Part shown: in pieces, positions 36,196-47,800 of the stretch
Numbering within the stretch: the stretch's first letter is position 1
Layout of the letters: each line of letters opens with the position of its first letter
Assembly (NCBI GenBank): GCA_001972305.1
Contig: BDDD01000379.1
Span: 62,001-126,000, forward strand
Reading direction: 5' to 3'
Length of the DNA stretch: 64,000 bases
Source: Cephalotus follicularis
Lineage: Eukaryota > Streptophyta > Magnoliopsida > Oxalidales > Cephalotaceae
Program-made: the position numbers and the translations under genes
The notes under the pieces: model-generated
Databases searched by the model: none
What the model saw: the letters and a program-made list of their open reading frames with translations, nothing else
Told to the model about the DNA's origin: nothing

Positions 36196-36655
36196 CAACA
36201 ACAGTACTGGAATATAAGACAAAGCGTCTACTGAAACTATAGCACTGAACAAATAAACTAAAGATTCTTAATTTATTGAGTTGGTTAAACTATATTATAT
36301 GTCAATCACTGAAAGAATAACAACTTGTACAGGTTAAACTTAGTGTTATACAACAATTTGAACTCTTGATATTAAGATCTCTCTTTAATTTTAATCAATA
36401 GTGAATGAAGAACCAAAAATAAGGAGATATTAATTATATAATAAAGAACTAGTTACTTGACGGGGGTTAAAGATGAGAACTGATTGCCGGGTTATTTGGT
36501 TGGAGTTGATTGATCATATTGGTTAGGTGTTACAATCAACAAAAATAAGATCAAAGAATTTTGTTACTCGAATGTATACCTAAATGTGTTATTTGTATTT
36601 TCACTAAACAGTAATATACATGATTGACAAAATCCCACTCAAAATCTTCAATAAG
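36196..36655 (-). repeat. Copia-LTR-like sequence, inverted relative to 38800-39060
   Basis: The reverse complement of about 36250-36560 resembles 38800-39060 over roughly 250 bp (shared TAATTAATAT, GATTAAAATTAAAGAGAG-like and TTTAACAA-like runs). Similar DNA occurs at 51950-52110. It ends at the assembly gap. Confidence 0.4.
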
Positions 36656-36680
36656 NNNNNNNNNNNNNNNNNNNNNNNNN
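36656..36680. other. Assembly gap (25 N)
   Basis: A run of 25 N. True gap size is unknown. Confidence 0.99.
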
Positions 36681-37474
36681 TTTAATACGTCCAATTCGCA
36701 GAAGTCTCATCTAAACATATTTTTGAATTCACTAAGGTAAGTCAAAGTTGTCCAATTCATCCAATTTCGAATCATAATACTAGTTCAGCTCATAATATCG
36801 TAAAACGATTACATAAATACATAATTCAACCGAAAACAGAATTTAACGGAGAAGGGTTCAGAGTTTACCGAAAGCAGTCGAAACTGAGCACAGAACCATA
36901 ATCACATCGCGGAACTGGAACGGATCACACCTATGCGAAGAGCGGAGTTGGAAAACTGTCCGAAAACATGTCGCCGGAGACAGCCGCCCGTGGGCTCACG
37001 CGCCGCTGCTGGCCGGCGCGTGTCTGTCACGCTTCGCCGGTCAGTAGCCGTGAGCGTCCGATCTGGAGCGTTTGAGGCCGGGGATGACATATCTGGGGCG
37101 CGTTTGCCATGAAACCGCCGCGTTTGGCCGAAACGAACGCTTTTGACCGCGGCTTGACTTTGCGCCGATCTGCTTTTCTGGCGTCGCCAAGGGTCGAGGC
37201 TGGTCGGGTTCGCTTCCTCTCGACGCCAGGATGCCGAATATGTCCTTGGCTTGTCGTGACGATCACCGGAGACGGAGCTATGGCGTTCGACAGTGGCGGG
37301 GAGAGAAGACGTCGCGCACGCCGGTGGAGACGTTGTCCGACATAGGGGTTGGGTCCGGTGGACTCAGGAGACCATGGGGGTTCGACCGGTGCCTTCGCCG
37401 GCGCCATATCGGTGCCGACGCCGGTGACAGCGGTAGAGAGGGGAGAGAGAACGGGAGAGAGAGAGGTTGGCCAG

Positions 37475-37505
<31 letters not shown>

Positions 37506-37773
37506 TAATACAAAATAGGGTTTTCTTTTTCTTTTTCTTGATTTTTAAAATGCTGAAATTGGTTTTAACACAAAAATAAAAGCCAAAATTTGTTTTATTT
37601 ATTCATAAACTTAATATCAAAACCCACTAGGCTAAGGCTAAAACCCGCTTAGCCTAACCAAAAGCAAAACAAACCGAAAAATAAGCAGTCCACAAACCGG
37701 AAAAAAAATCCACAGCCCACACGAAACAAATCAAAAATCCCAAAAATTCTATACGGAAAAACGGGATATTACA
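36681..37773 (-). repeat. Partial gypsy-type LTR, minus strand, cut by the gap
   Basis: Read on the minus strand it starts TGTAATATCCCGTTTTTCCG at 37773, the same type of start as the Tekay-like LTR at 32867. It has a GC-rich, GA-tract-bearing centre (36900-37500) and runs into the gap. The other end is not visible. The open frames over the GC-rich part are not supported as genes. Confidence 0.65.
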
Positions 37774-37774
37774 C

Positions 37775-38666
37775 TGTGAACCAGTACGTAATCCCCAAAG
37801 TTTAGCTTGAATGCTATTACAGTCTCCTATTGAAGGTTAATCCCAATTGATAAAAGTATTTTATATTTTTGTTAGTGTTTATACATGAAAAATCATCATA
37901 GCATCGTATCAAAATATCACGAAAGCACTATATTGGTCTGATAAATCGATCAACATATATTCAGGGTCTCCTGAAGATTACTTCATCATGCATCTTTGTA
38001 TATGAGCAATGATAGGCTAGGGCAATGGCACTCTGACAACCACTGTGGATATCAGCTTCAAATTTATCTCATGGAACGTAGATGTCGTCTTGAGGGAAGT
38101 GTTATTCCCAAATTTTCGTGGAACGTAGATTTCCACATTGAGAAATGCGTTATTCCCAGATTCTCTTAGAACATAAATTCTTACTATGAGGGGACGTTAA
38201 TCCCAAATTCGATATGACTACAAGAGATCAGCACGGTGCCTTTATGCATTTACCTAATTAAGGTACTAAGCACTTTGTCATATGTACAGTATGTCTGTCA
38301 AGCTTATTCCATGAAGAATTGAGTGAACTATACATGAACTATCATTCATTGCCTTGGTACATTTCCCTTGAAACTTGAACAGAGTTCTAATAGGTGATTG
38401 AAGGTTAAGTGCTTGACATGGCCATAAATGCCCATTTCACTTAATTGATTCAGGGATTCTTATTGAGGGTTTTGATTTTGTGGCTAAAAGAGTGAGCAGC
38501 GTAGTTCATTTCCCCCTTTGATTATAAGGGATAAATCACGTGGGTTTATTTTGTAGGGATTGAGTTTGATCACGAATTAAGTGTTTCAGAATATCTAGGA
38601 TTCTATTTTCATAAATGAATAGGATCTTGGTTGGGATATATATATTTTTTTTTTGTATTTGAAACG
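37775..38666. repeat. Second local copy (C2) of the 0.9-kb repeat
   Basis: Near-identical to 35299-36195. Its homology to C1 begins exactly at the outer end of the LTR at 37773, and it continues to the right into sequence shared with 51830-52110. Confidence 0.8.
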
Positions 38667-38799
38667 AGGATAACTTCTAAAAGTCACCCTAAAACAGTTA
38701 GTACATATAATGACAAATCACTTTTATGTTTATTGTATAAATCCATATGTAAGCTCGTTGTTTTAAGAAACTAGAATAAAAACAACTAACATTGTGGAT

Positions 38800-39540
38800 T
38801 GGTTATACTAGTTAGTTGAGGTTGGTTTATTGGGCCGTTAGTCAAGAGTAGAAATTGGGGGCAATTCATTGATCAAGAAATAATATATTAATTATAGAGG
38901 AATAAAAACCAAGAAGTAAGTGATAACTAATTTTAATTTCTCTCTAGAATTATAGTTCTCAAGTTTAACAACATATTGTGATTCAAATTGGACATGTTCA
39001 ACAATAAGAAAGTCACTAATTGTATATTATATCAAATTGGTTGAGTTATTGATTTCTTAGAAATCAAATAAACAAGTCACGGTATCAAAGTTATTTGCCG
39101 AAACAGAATATAAGGTCATGACAACTGCAACATGTTAAATAGTTTGGTTTTTGGGATTATTGACAGATTTAAACATTGAAGGACTGGAACGAGTTTCATT
39201 GTACTGTGATAACAAGATAGCCTTATATATTATTGTTAATTTATTATATCATGAGAGAACTAGACATATAGAGATAGTTTGTCACTTTGTAAGGGAAAAA
39301 ATTCAATAACTTGTTATCAAAACAGATTACATTGCTACTCCAGAACAGCTGCTCATGTTTTAACTAAAGGCTTGGGGAAGGCACAATATAGATATATGAT
39401 GCACATGCAAGTTTGGAGTATTGAATATTTACATACATCAAGTGTGAGAGGGAGTGTCGAAGATTAGGGTATGTCCTTGTTCAGCTGGCAAGTTAGTTAG
39501 TTAGTCTGCTTGGGTTTTAGTGCATTGAAAATTGAACATA
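38800..39540 (+). mobile_element. Ty1/copia remnant, plus strand
   Basis: LTR-like DNA at 38800-38960, then a decayed RNase H region (about 39050-39420) with recognisable copia motifs (CDNK, HIEIVCHFVR-like, TKGLGKAQY), a purine tract near 39446-39458 and an LTR start TGTCGAAGATTAG. Broken, with several disruptions, and old. Confidence 0.7.
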
Positions 39541-41575
39541 CCTTTTATTTGTTTATCTTTTTTTTTTAAATAAGTTTATTTGTTAACAAAATCTTAGAAG
39601 TTAGTTACAAAATATATATAAAATAGTTTTAATTAAATACTTTACTTTCATGTACTGTTAACTAAGAAAACAAATCAATAACAATTGATTCCATTATTTT
39701 ATCTCAAAGTTTTTTATGTGCTTTCTTAATTTTCTAGGTTATATTTATCAAAAAAATAATGTTGATCATACGTATTATTATAATAAAAAAAAAATTGTGA
39801 TTGCGACGTGAACACAACACCTTTGTCTAAATAAGCGTCATGCCACTTGAACCACCACGCGTGGGAAAAATAATTGCAGCAACCTCGAAGAGTGCAATGC
39901 AAAGTTTCCACAACACTCAAAAGCCAATGTTGGGTGACTCTCATGATTGTATTCCTATTCCTATATCCTCAATTTCATTTAATACCCCGTATTAAAAACC
40001 CAGGCTTTCTCTTCATTACCAATTATAATTGCTTACTTTAATGAGAGAAATTAATATTGATAATTGCTGGCTATAATGAGTGGCAATAATAAGAGCTTTC
40101 TCTTTTTTATAAACAGCTATCACTAATTATTAAACTAAGCAATACCTAATGTTATGGACAATAATTTTTTTTAAAAAAATAACAGTGATTATTGATATTA
40201 TGGTACATCATATTTTTTAATCTAACTCAACAAACATCTTTTACGGATTCATTCATTTTGTTATGATACATCAATAGTTATTATAATTGTTATGATTTTT
40301 TTGTTGTTATTATTCTTATTTTTATTAATAAGAGTAGAACAAATTAGATATTAAGTAGAAAAAATTAAATATCAAAGATTAATAATTAGTAGGCAACCAA
40401 GCATACGGTGAGACAATTATAGGCAAGAGGTCTCTTTTGAATACAACATTTACATAGGGAGATTTAGCCGAAATTATTGGCTTTAATTACAATTAGACAG
40501 ACAATTTTACTGACCTATTTTTTGTTCCTCTCTTTAAGGCTGGTCAAACATGTTTTCTGTCAGTAAGCGGATCCAATGTGAATGGCCACGTACCTCTTTG
40601 ATAAATTAAAGAGCAACGTTATCAATTACGAAATGATATCACAAATATATTTTTATCAAAATATTTTTATTGATTATTTTTATTAAAAATTAAAATTTTA
40701 TTACTGATATTTAAAAAATATTAATTATATTTTGATACATCAATTGTATTGATGTCACAAATGTGATTAATAACGTCAATCGGACCAGATAAACTTTGGA
40801 TGCATAATTTTTCTTCAAAATGAGTATTTAATTTAGCTGGACCATGGCTAATATAACTCTTAAAACATTAATCAAATAGATTATTCACCTGCTCAACAAG
40901 AATCTCATGATATATTAGCTGAACTACCCATGTACTTTTTAAATGAAAATCTTTTGAAGTCAAATAGAAACTAGTACCAAAAATTACTTTTCTTTCCTGG
41001 TTCCGAAATGACATATAACCTAGAAGTATGCTAAACATGTTTGTGAGATGAATCCTCGAGTATTTAAACTTAAATCAACTAAAGAGTATATCTTGACATC
41101 CACAGATGAGCTATTATAACTCGTTTAGAATCAAAGATCGTATAATTATGAACAATGTGTTTCGATTAAACTCAAAAACTATATAATAATTTTGATCAGA
41201 AAAAGATATTCGAGCATAGTTTTAACAACATGTTAAAATTTGGTGTATAATGTAAAAATATGCCTTTAAAAAGAAAAAAGAACACAAATTCTTAAAATTT
41301 TCAAATGCAGTATTTTTTTAAAGAGAGACCCAGGAAGAAATAAATGAAATGACATATCATATAGTTTTATTATTTTAATTTCAAATCAAACAATTTTTCT
41401 AGCACAACATGCAAGTAAAAAGTACCGATTGCCACATTTTTTTTTATCCTTCCAATACATTACAGCAACAAAAAGACAAATTAAAACCCATCTTTTAAAA
41501 TATAAACAAACAAAATCATCATATAAATTATATATAACTTACTTTTTTTTTTTCAACTGTGAAAACCCAAGTGAT
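39541..41575. other. AT-rich intergenic DNA
   Basis: No gene recognised. Part of it (40150-40320) shares a dispersed noncoding repeat with 44475-44620 (both have GTTATGGACA and TTCATTCATTTTGTTATGA). The right end is the 3' flank of the small minus-strand gene. Confidence 0.45.
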
Positions 41576-41579
41576 CAAA

Positions 41580-42026
41580 TTATTCTTTTTGGTCCACGAC
41601 ATCGACAGAAGCAGCACAAGACAACAACCTGTGAAAGATTCTAAACAAAGCAGAACGAGATATTTCCTTCACTTTCCTCACAACCAAGAACCTCCTTTTA
41701 CTACTACCCTTCGTTTCCTTTCTCTTCCTTCCATCATTGCTTGATACTTTATCCTTAACCCTACCAAAACACTTGCTGGTCTTTTCAGGCACAGTTTCTT
41801 GCCTAGAGAAGGTGTAGCTCCTAAGGAACATCTGCCTGCATGAGATACTGTCCACAACCCGAGGGTGGCCAAGTGCATGCATGCCACGGCGCACGTTAGC
41901 AGTCACTGATTTCACGAACTCGGCGTCGGATTCTGGCCATTTGTAGAGGTTCACGTAGGTGGCGCGGACCGGCATGCGAGGGTCACGTGTGTCATTTACG
42001 CATTTTGATATGCAAACTGAAGTCAT
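41580..42026 (-). CDS. Small plant-specific protein of unknown function, 148 aa
   Basis: Intronless open frame. I chose the ATG at 42026 (MTSVCISKCVNDTRDPRM) over an upstream in-frame ATG at 42122, because the upstream residues look like leader and a TATA box (TATATATATA, about 42080-42098 on the minus strand) lies between them. The protein has a conserved-looking N-terminal half with ATYVNLYKWPESDAEFV and PRVVDSISCRQMFLRSYTFS. A Lys/Arg-rich stretch follows (about residues 95-125), then a hydrophobic-basic end (LFRIFHRLLSC). I recall similar unnamed proteins in other eudicots, but no function. There is no signal peptide or transmembrane segment; the basic region could serve nuclear targeting. 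Confidence 0.75.
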   Translation of the reverse strand: MTSVCISKCVNDTRDPRMPVRATYVNLYKWPESDAEFVKSVTANVRRGMHALGHPRVVDSISCRQMFLRSYTFSRQETVPEKTSKCFGRVKDKVSSNDGRKRKETKGSSKRRFLVVRKVKEISRSALFRIFHRLLSCAASVDVVDQKE

Positions 42027-42079
42027 GTTGTGGCCCTTATTGTGGGTTGTGGTTTTAGAATTTCTTTGATTTGCGAAGT

Positions 42080-42098
42080 GGGTTATATATATATAGCT
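42080..42098 (-). promoter_or_regulatory. TATA box of the small unknown gene
   Basis: CTATATATATATAA on the minus strand, about 60 bp upstream of the chosen ATG. It is followed further upstream by a GA-rich tract (42150-42190) of the kind common in plant core promoters. Confidence 0.55.
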
Positions 42099-42239
42099 TC
42101 TTGGGGTTATAGATTGGAACAACGCTTAGATTGTAAGAAAAGATATGTGGAGAGTGAGAAAGAGAGTGAGAAAGAGAGAGAGAAAGAGGGTTTACTGTTT
42201 AGTGGTGACTTTTTTTTTTCTTCTTCCTTTTATCATGTG

Positions 42240-44895
42240 ATGATTTAGCATAATGAACAATTACTATGTTTCTTGTATGGTCATGAGTGCTGTTAGGCAA
42301 AGAGTAAAGTACTAATTAACAATGGCTACCTAATTTTCTTTGTCCATATATCTATATAGTCACCCTTTGGACATGGGTAAGTAGAAAAATACTATTTATC
42401 ACGACACCGAACAATTAAGAATAGACTCTTGCCGATAAAAGTCTCAACTGTTATCAAATATGAACAAATATTGTCTTCATACAATTTATAATTAATTTTT
42501 TTAATATATTTTTTGACCGTTTACGGTTTACACTTTTTGTGGATTAAAATTCTTAAAACTCGATATTCCATCTTCAACTTTATTTATTATTTATACCGAC
42601 ATATCTTGGTCTATAATTTTGGCAATTTTGGCAATTTTATCATTTTACATAATCTAATCTTTCAAGCAAGTACACATCAAAAGACTCAAGAAACTGCGGT
42701 GTTAGCGTACTTGATAACTTTATTTTCTTTTTGTCAAAACCATCAATATATATTGTACGAAAAATATGTTGAAATAAACCTAATTTTCTGATGAGTTTGG
42801 TTTGTAATACAAGAGTTGCTATCATGAATTAGATTTATCAAATGAAATTATATCTATACTACTAATTTGATACCTATAATAATACACTTACTTGCTTGAG
42901 ATCACCTAATTAATATTACAGTTGTTGTTCTTTCAAATAATCTGCACATAAGTAGTATGATTATATTGCACTGCCAATTAATAAATCTTAAAAGCAAAAT
43001 AATTCCAAATGTGGGAATATACCTTCCACAACATATTTTCAATCATGGCCACATAGGCTTTGTCAAGAGGTGTATCTAAAGCAAGAACAAAGATATTAGT
43101 GAAAAAAATGAATGCTTGAAGGAGAGAATGCAAAGATGTTATGTTATCAACAACATATATAGGCATATGATCTTAAAACTACCATTTGCATATATTGTCT
43201 TCTGCCAATAAAAAATTAAACTAAATTTAGAAAAAAAAAAACTTATTTCATGTTTACATGTCTAGTGGACTTTCATTACATGTACAGATGAATATTTATG
43301 TAGGGGAAAAAAAATGAGTTGAGCCTAAACATAATTGCGATATAATTATAATTGAGATGTCAAACAATATTAGTTAACATCTTCGTTATTTCACCACTTC
43401 AGTTACGATGTTATATATGACAATTACGTTTAGTAGTATTTCTGTATTATGTTAAGTACTGTCTAAAAAACATCTAGATATGTACGTACATGATAACAAT
43501 ATGCGAAAGTGCTATTTATTTGACAAGTATGATATATGATTTGGTAGAACGTGCATTGTTGTCATAATTACGACGTAAATTTAGTATCACCCAACCCTTA
43601 TAATTGTATACGTTAGCAGTTTACCGCAAAAATTAGATAGCATACCATCAATTACAATCATAAAATTAGATAGTAATTGTCTTAATTAAAGTCGTATAAC
43701 AACGGATACCCACCATAAAAAAATTACTGTTTGATTTAAAATCTTTCATTTTATATATAATTGCGTGTGCACTCCGGTTAGTGAACATTAATTGCATTTT
43801 AATTTGCATATTTTAAAGAGTGAAATTGAATGTAATGGTTATCTTTAAGCAATGAAATACTCTTTGATTGTGAAAATTGATGGATTGATTCCCTTCTCTA
43901 ATGTAATTCGTCTTCAACATAATCCAAAACAATTTTAGAGAGGAGAAGGATTATGTAAAAATAACAATAAAAAGTGAAAGAGAGAGCAAGGTCACTTAAT
44001 TAATTACTTCACATTACCAATGAGGTAAGTATTTAGGTCTGTTTTCATAAAAGTACTATGAGTAAAAATATTGTAATTAAAAGTGTTGTGATAAAACTGG
44101 CAAACAAAAACAATGAATATGTATTTCATCTCAAACTCTTGTATTAAAAATATGAAAATGTAGGCTCATGAAAAACACGATCCCAACAAATACATTTGGG
44201 TCTAGTTGAAATGTGTTTTTTGTTATAAAAAAATCAAAAATACTTTTACCCAAACTCATTTGGGTTAACTTTTACCAAACACTAAATATTATTGTTTTGG
44301 GATTTAAAACGTGTTTTTGGCAACCCAAAAACAATACAAAACTGAGGCTAAAGTCTTTTTCAAATTTCATCACAATGTCTTTAAAATTTTCCTTCATGAT
44401 AGTGAGGATAAATCATGGTAGATGGGTGTTTAGCTTAGAGAGCCATGTAACATATCATCAAAGTTTAAAATATAATGTTATGGACAGTAACTTAAAAAAA
44501 ACAACTAAAAACAACTGCTGAAGTTATTACACATCACACTTTTTAATTTAAATCAATGTGACCCCCTGTAATTTCATTCATTTTGTTATGACACAACAAC
44601 AATTGCTGTGTTTTTAATTTATTGTCCATATCATTACTCTTAAGCTGCAGTATGAAGCCCAAATTAAAATCTATATCACTAGCAACTGTAATTATAGTTT
44701 TGGGTTCAAAGAAAGGACAATTATACATGTAGGTATCAATATATATATCTAGAATAATTATAACTAAGATATGTTGTCATCTTAACAACCGTCCTCACGT
44801 GTAATATGAAATTTATTATTAGATGACTCATATTTAAGACGAGCCCTCGTGAACAATCAGATAAGTTTGTCTAGGATGACACTATTTTAAAATTC
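42240..44895. other. AT-rich intergenic DNA with a dispersed repeat
   Basis: No gene supported; the short frames are fortuitous. 44040-44330 has the look of a small nonautonomous DNA element, and 44475-44620 is the second copy of the repeat seen at 40150-40320. Confidence 0.4.
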
Positions 44896-44899
44896 AATG

Positions 44900-47800
44900 T
44901 CGAAATCAAAAACATATTTGTAAAAAAGCTCATAGAGGACTCCTGGAGTATTTAAAGTGAATAAGTCATGAATACCTAATTAATGTGATATAGTTCTGTC
45001 ATTTCAACAATGCCCTGAGCCTGTGCTATAATACCTACAAGTATATTATAATATCATGGAGTAGAATGATGTGGCTTGGCCAGAATGGTATGGTCATGGA
45101 AAGCATAGTTTTGTAGCTCATCTCGCTAATGATAGAGTCAATGGTTTCTCCTGATGATGTAAAGTTTATTGGTTTGTTATCTGCATGCAGCCATGCAGGT
45201 CTGACTGATGAAGGAGTGATGTTCTTTTAAGGCCATGAACAATGTTTATGGAATTCTGCTTCAAAAACAAACCTATGCTTGCATGGTTGAGATGCATGGC
45301 AGTATGAGCGAGCCAGGTTATTGGAGAATTCAGAGGGTTTCATATCAGAGAAACTCCCATGGAAGCAGAGGAGCAAGTTTGCTAGTGCCTATAGATGGGT
45401 GGTGGTTAAAGAAGACGGCAGCGCTTAATGTTACCAGAATGTTCACATATTGGGTTTCTTTGTGGTAATTGAGATAATGTCCAGAGGAAGACTTGAGATC
45501 CACTAGAAAATGTGATCATGCAAAGATGTGATTATGTAGGAGGAACATAATAATACCATATTGCCTGACCAACAAATTGGATTTGACAAATTGGGAAAGC
45601 AATTAGAAATGGAATAAAAACTTATGATCTCAACTTACAAATTAACATAAACACCCAACTAAAATAATTCAGAGAGAAAGGCGCACAACATAGTGACAAA
45701 TTGAACATTACATGTCTCATTCATTGATATCCAAAATTCCCTCAACAAAACATTTTATAAAAAGAATAGAGAACAGAAAAGGAGAAATATGGAAAGAATT
45801 TCCAATAATACCATCCAAAAGAGTAAATGGAAAAACAAAGTACCATATACCCTGCAAGACGAAAAACCAAATAAATTGCTAACAGAAACAAATCTAACCA
45901 TAGGAAGAAACAAGAAAAAATTAGAGATGAAAAATCTGATCGAGCAAAAAGGGAAGACAGAGCAGTGTGATATACCTTATGTCTTTCAGCGTCTTTGAGT
46001 TTTCCCAATGGAACGTTTCCCAGAGAACAAATGCTTTGGTTTCAGTGTAGGAATAACTCTATCAGCCTCTCCACGACGAGCATCCTTGTTCCTCTTCTTA
46101 CCTGATTTCTTGGCAAGTTTTATTGCCTTGATTTTCTGTTTAGAATCCTTATAGCCCTCTCCTGGGACAACTTCACTTAGAGGCCGTGACTTCGACCTTG
46201 ACCTGGAGGGAGATCTCAGACGCAGCTTCTTGTTTGCATGATCCACATCCATATCCATAGCATCCCCACCATCATTGTCTCCCCTGTCAAGAGACCTTTC
46301 CCTTTTACGACCCCTTGACCTGCTACGGGCACGATTTATTGCCAAAGAGGGATCCAGTCCCAATTCAGAAAGCTGCCTTCCCAATCTCTTTGTTGTAAAT
46401 TTCCTGTCCTTGTCAAATTTTCTAGGTACAATGGGTCTACTCTCTGCGGTGCTTTTCTTCATCCTATGTTCTTGAATGAGCAAGCTTTTCTTTTTCCTGA
46501 TTGCAGCCAATGCTTCTTTCTCTTCAAGCATCAATTCGTCACCACCCATTTCAAAATCATCATCTTCCTCGTCTGCCTGTCTAATCCCTTCTTCTCGTTC
46601 CAACTCTTCAAGCCTTAGCAAGATGTCGGGATCAACAAAGTCATACACATTGTGACCGTCAAGAATTTCAGGCATTACATCTTCTTTCCATTCATCATTG
46701 GCTAAAATATAATTCTTTTTCAAACTGGCAGAGTATACACCAGCACCACCATTCTCATCCTCCAAATCCCTCTCAGTCTTCCTCTTCTCCTTTTCAGCTT
46801 ACTTAGCTTTAGCTTCCAAAACCGCCTGAGGGATACAAGAAGGTCTGTCCTTCTGGTCACGTGGCTTAGGCATTGCAACATGAAATCTGTTCAAGCATTC
46901 ATTTATTTTTTTGGATTTCATCTTTAATTCCACTCTCTGATCCAATAACCTCTCACAAGCTGCATTCTTCACAGCAATTACACCCTCCTCAGTCAAAGTG
47001 CTCATTGTCAAAAGCACACAGTCCTCATTCGTAGGCTCACCTCCCTGACAAATCAGAGTCTTCATCGCCTCACTTTTCATCTCGTTGACCAACTTTTTAT
47101 CTTCATCAGATATTCCATCCAGTGGCTGCAGATCAGTCTTATTGCAAACAATGATCAATGGTTTGTTCATAAATAGTGACTTGATGCTGTGGAAAAGAGC
47201 TGCCTGTTGGGCAATGCTATAACCACAAGATCCAGAAATGTCCAAGAAGAATAACACAGCAGATCGCAGATGCGCCAAAGCTGTGATACTGCACATCTCG
47301 ATAATATTACGATCCTCAAATGGCCGATCCAAAATTCCAGGTGTATCAATCACTTGGTACCTCAAGTATTTATAGTCTGTATGACCCACAAAGAGTGACT
47401 TGGTTGTGAATGCATAAGGCTGGACATCCACATCAGCCCTAGTGATCTTGTTCATGAATGAGCTCTTGCCAACATTTGGGTACCCACAAATCAAGATTGT
47501 CCGAGTATTAGGGTCAATTGAAGGCAATCTTGCCATGTGTTGTCTGATCTGTTCTAGGTATGCCAAACTAGGTCCGATCCTCTTTATTACAGTACACATG
47601 CGACCAAGAGCAGCAACCTTCAGCGACTTGCATCGGTATAGTGAGTCACCATACTTCAAAAGCTTCACATAATCCTTGGAAATCTTGCTAATAAGGTTCC
47701 TCGCAGTGTTTATTTGGCCAAGGGCAAGCTTGTAATGATCTTTGTTGTATAGAACATGAAGAAGATCCCCATAGAAAGGATGTATATCATCGAGGCGAGG

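Noticed and set aside
37027-37579. GC-rich frames of 76-126 aa on both strands
   Set aside because: They lie inside a gap-truncated LTR and are explained by composition.
44213-44521. 102-aa open frame on the plus strand
   Set aside because: AT-rich, with no domain, and in a region of dispersed repeats.
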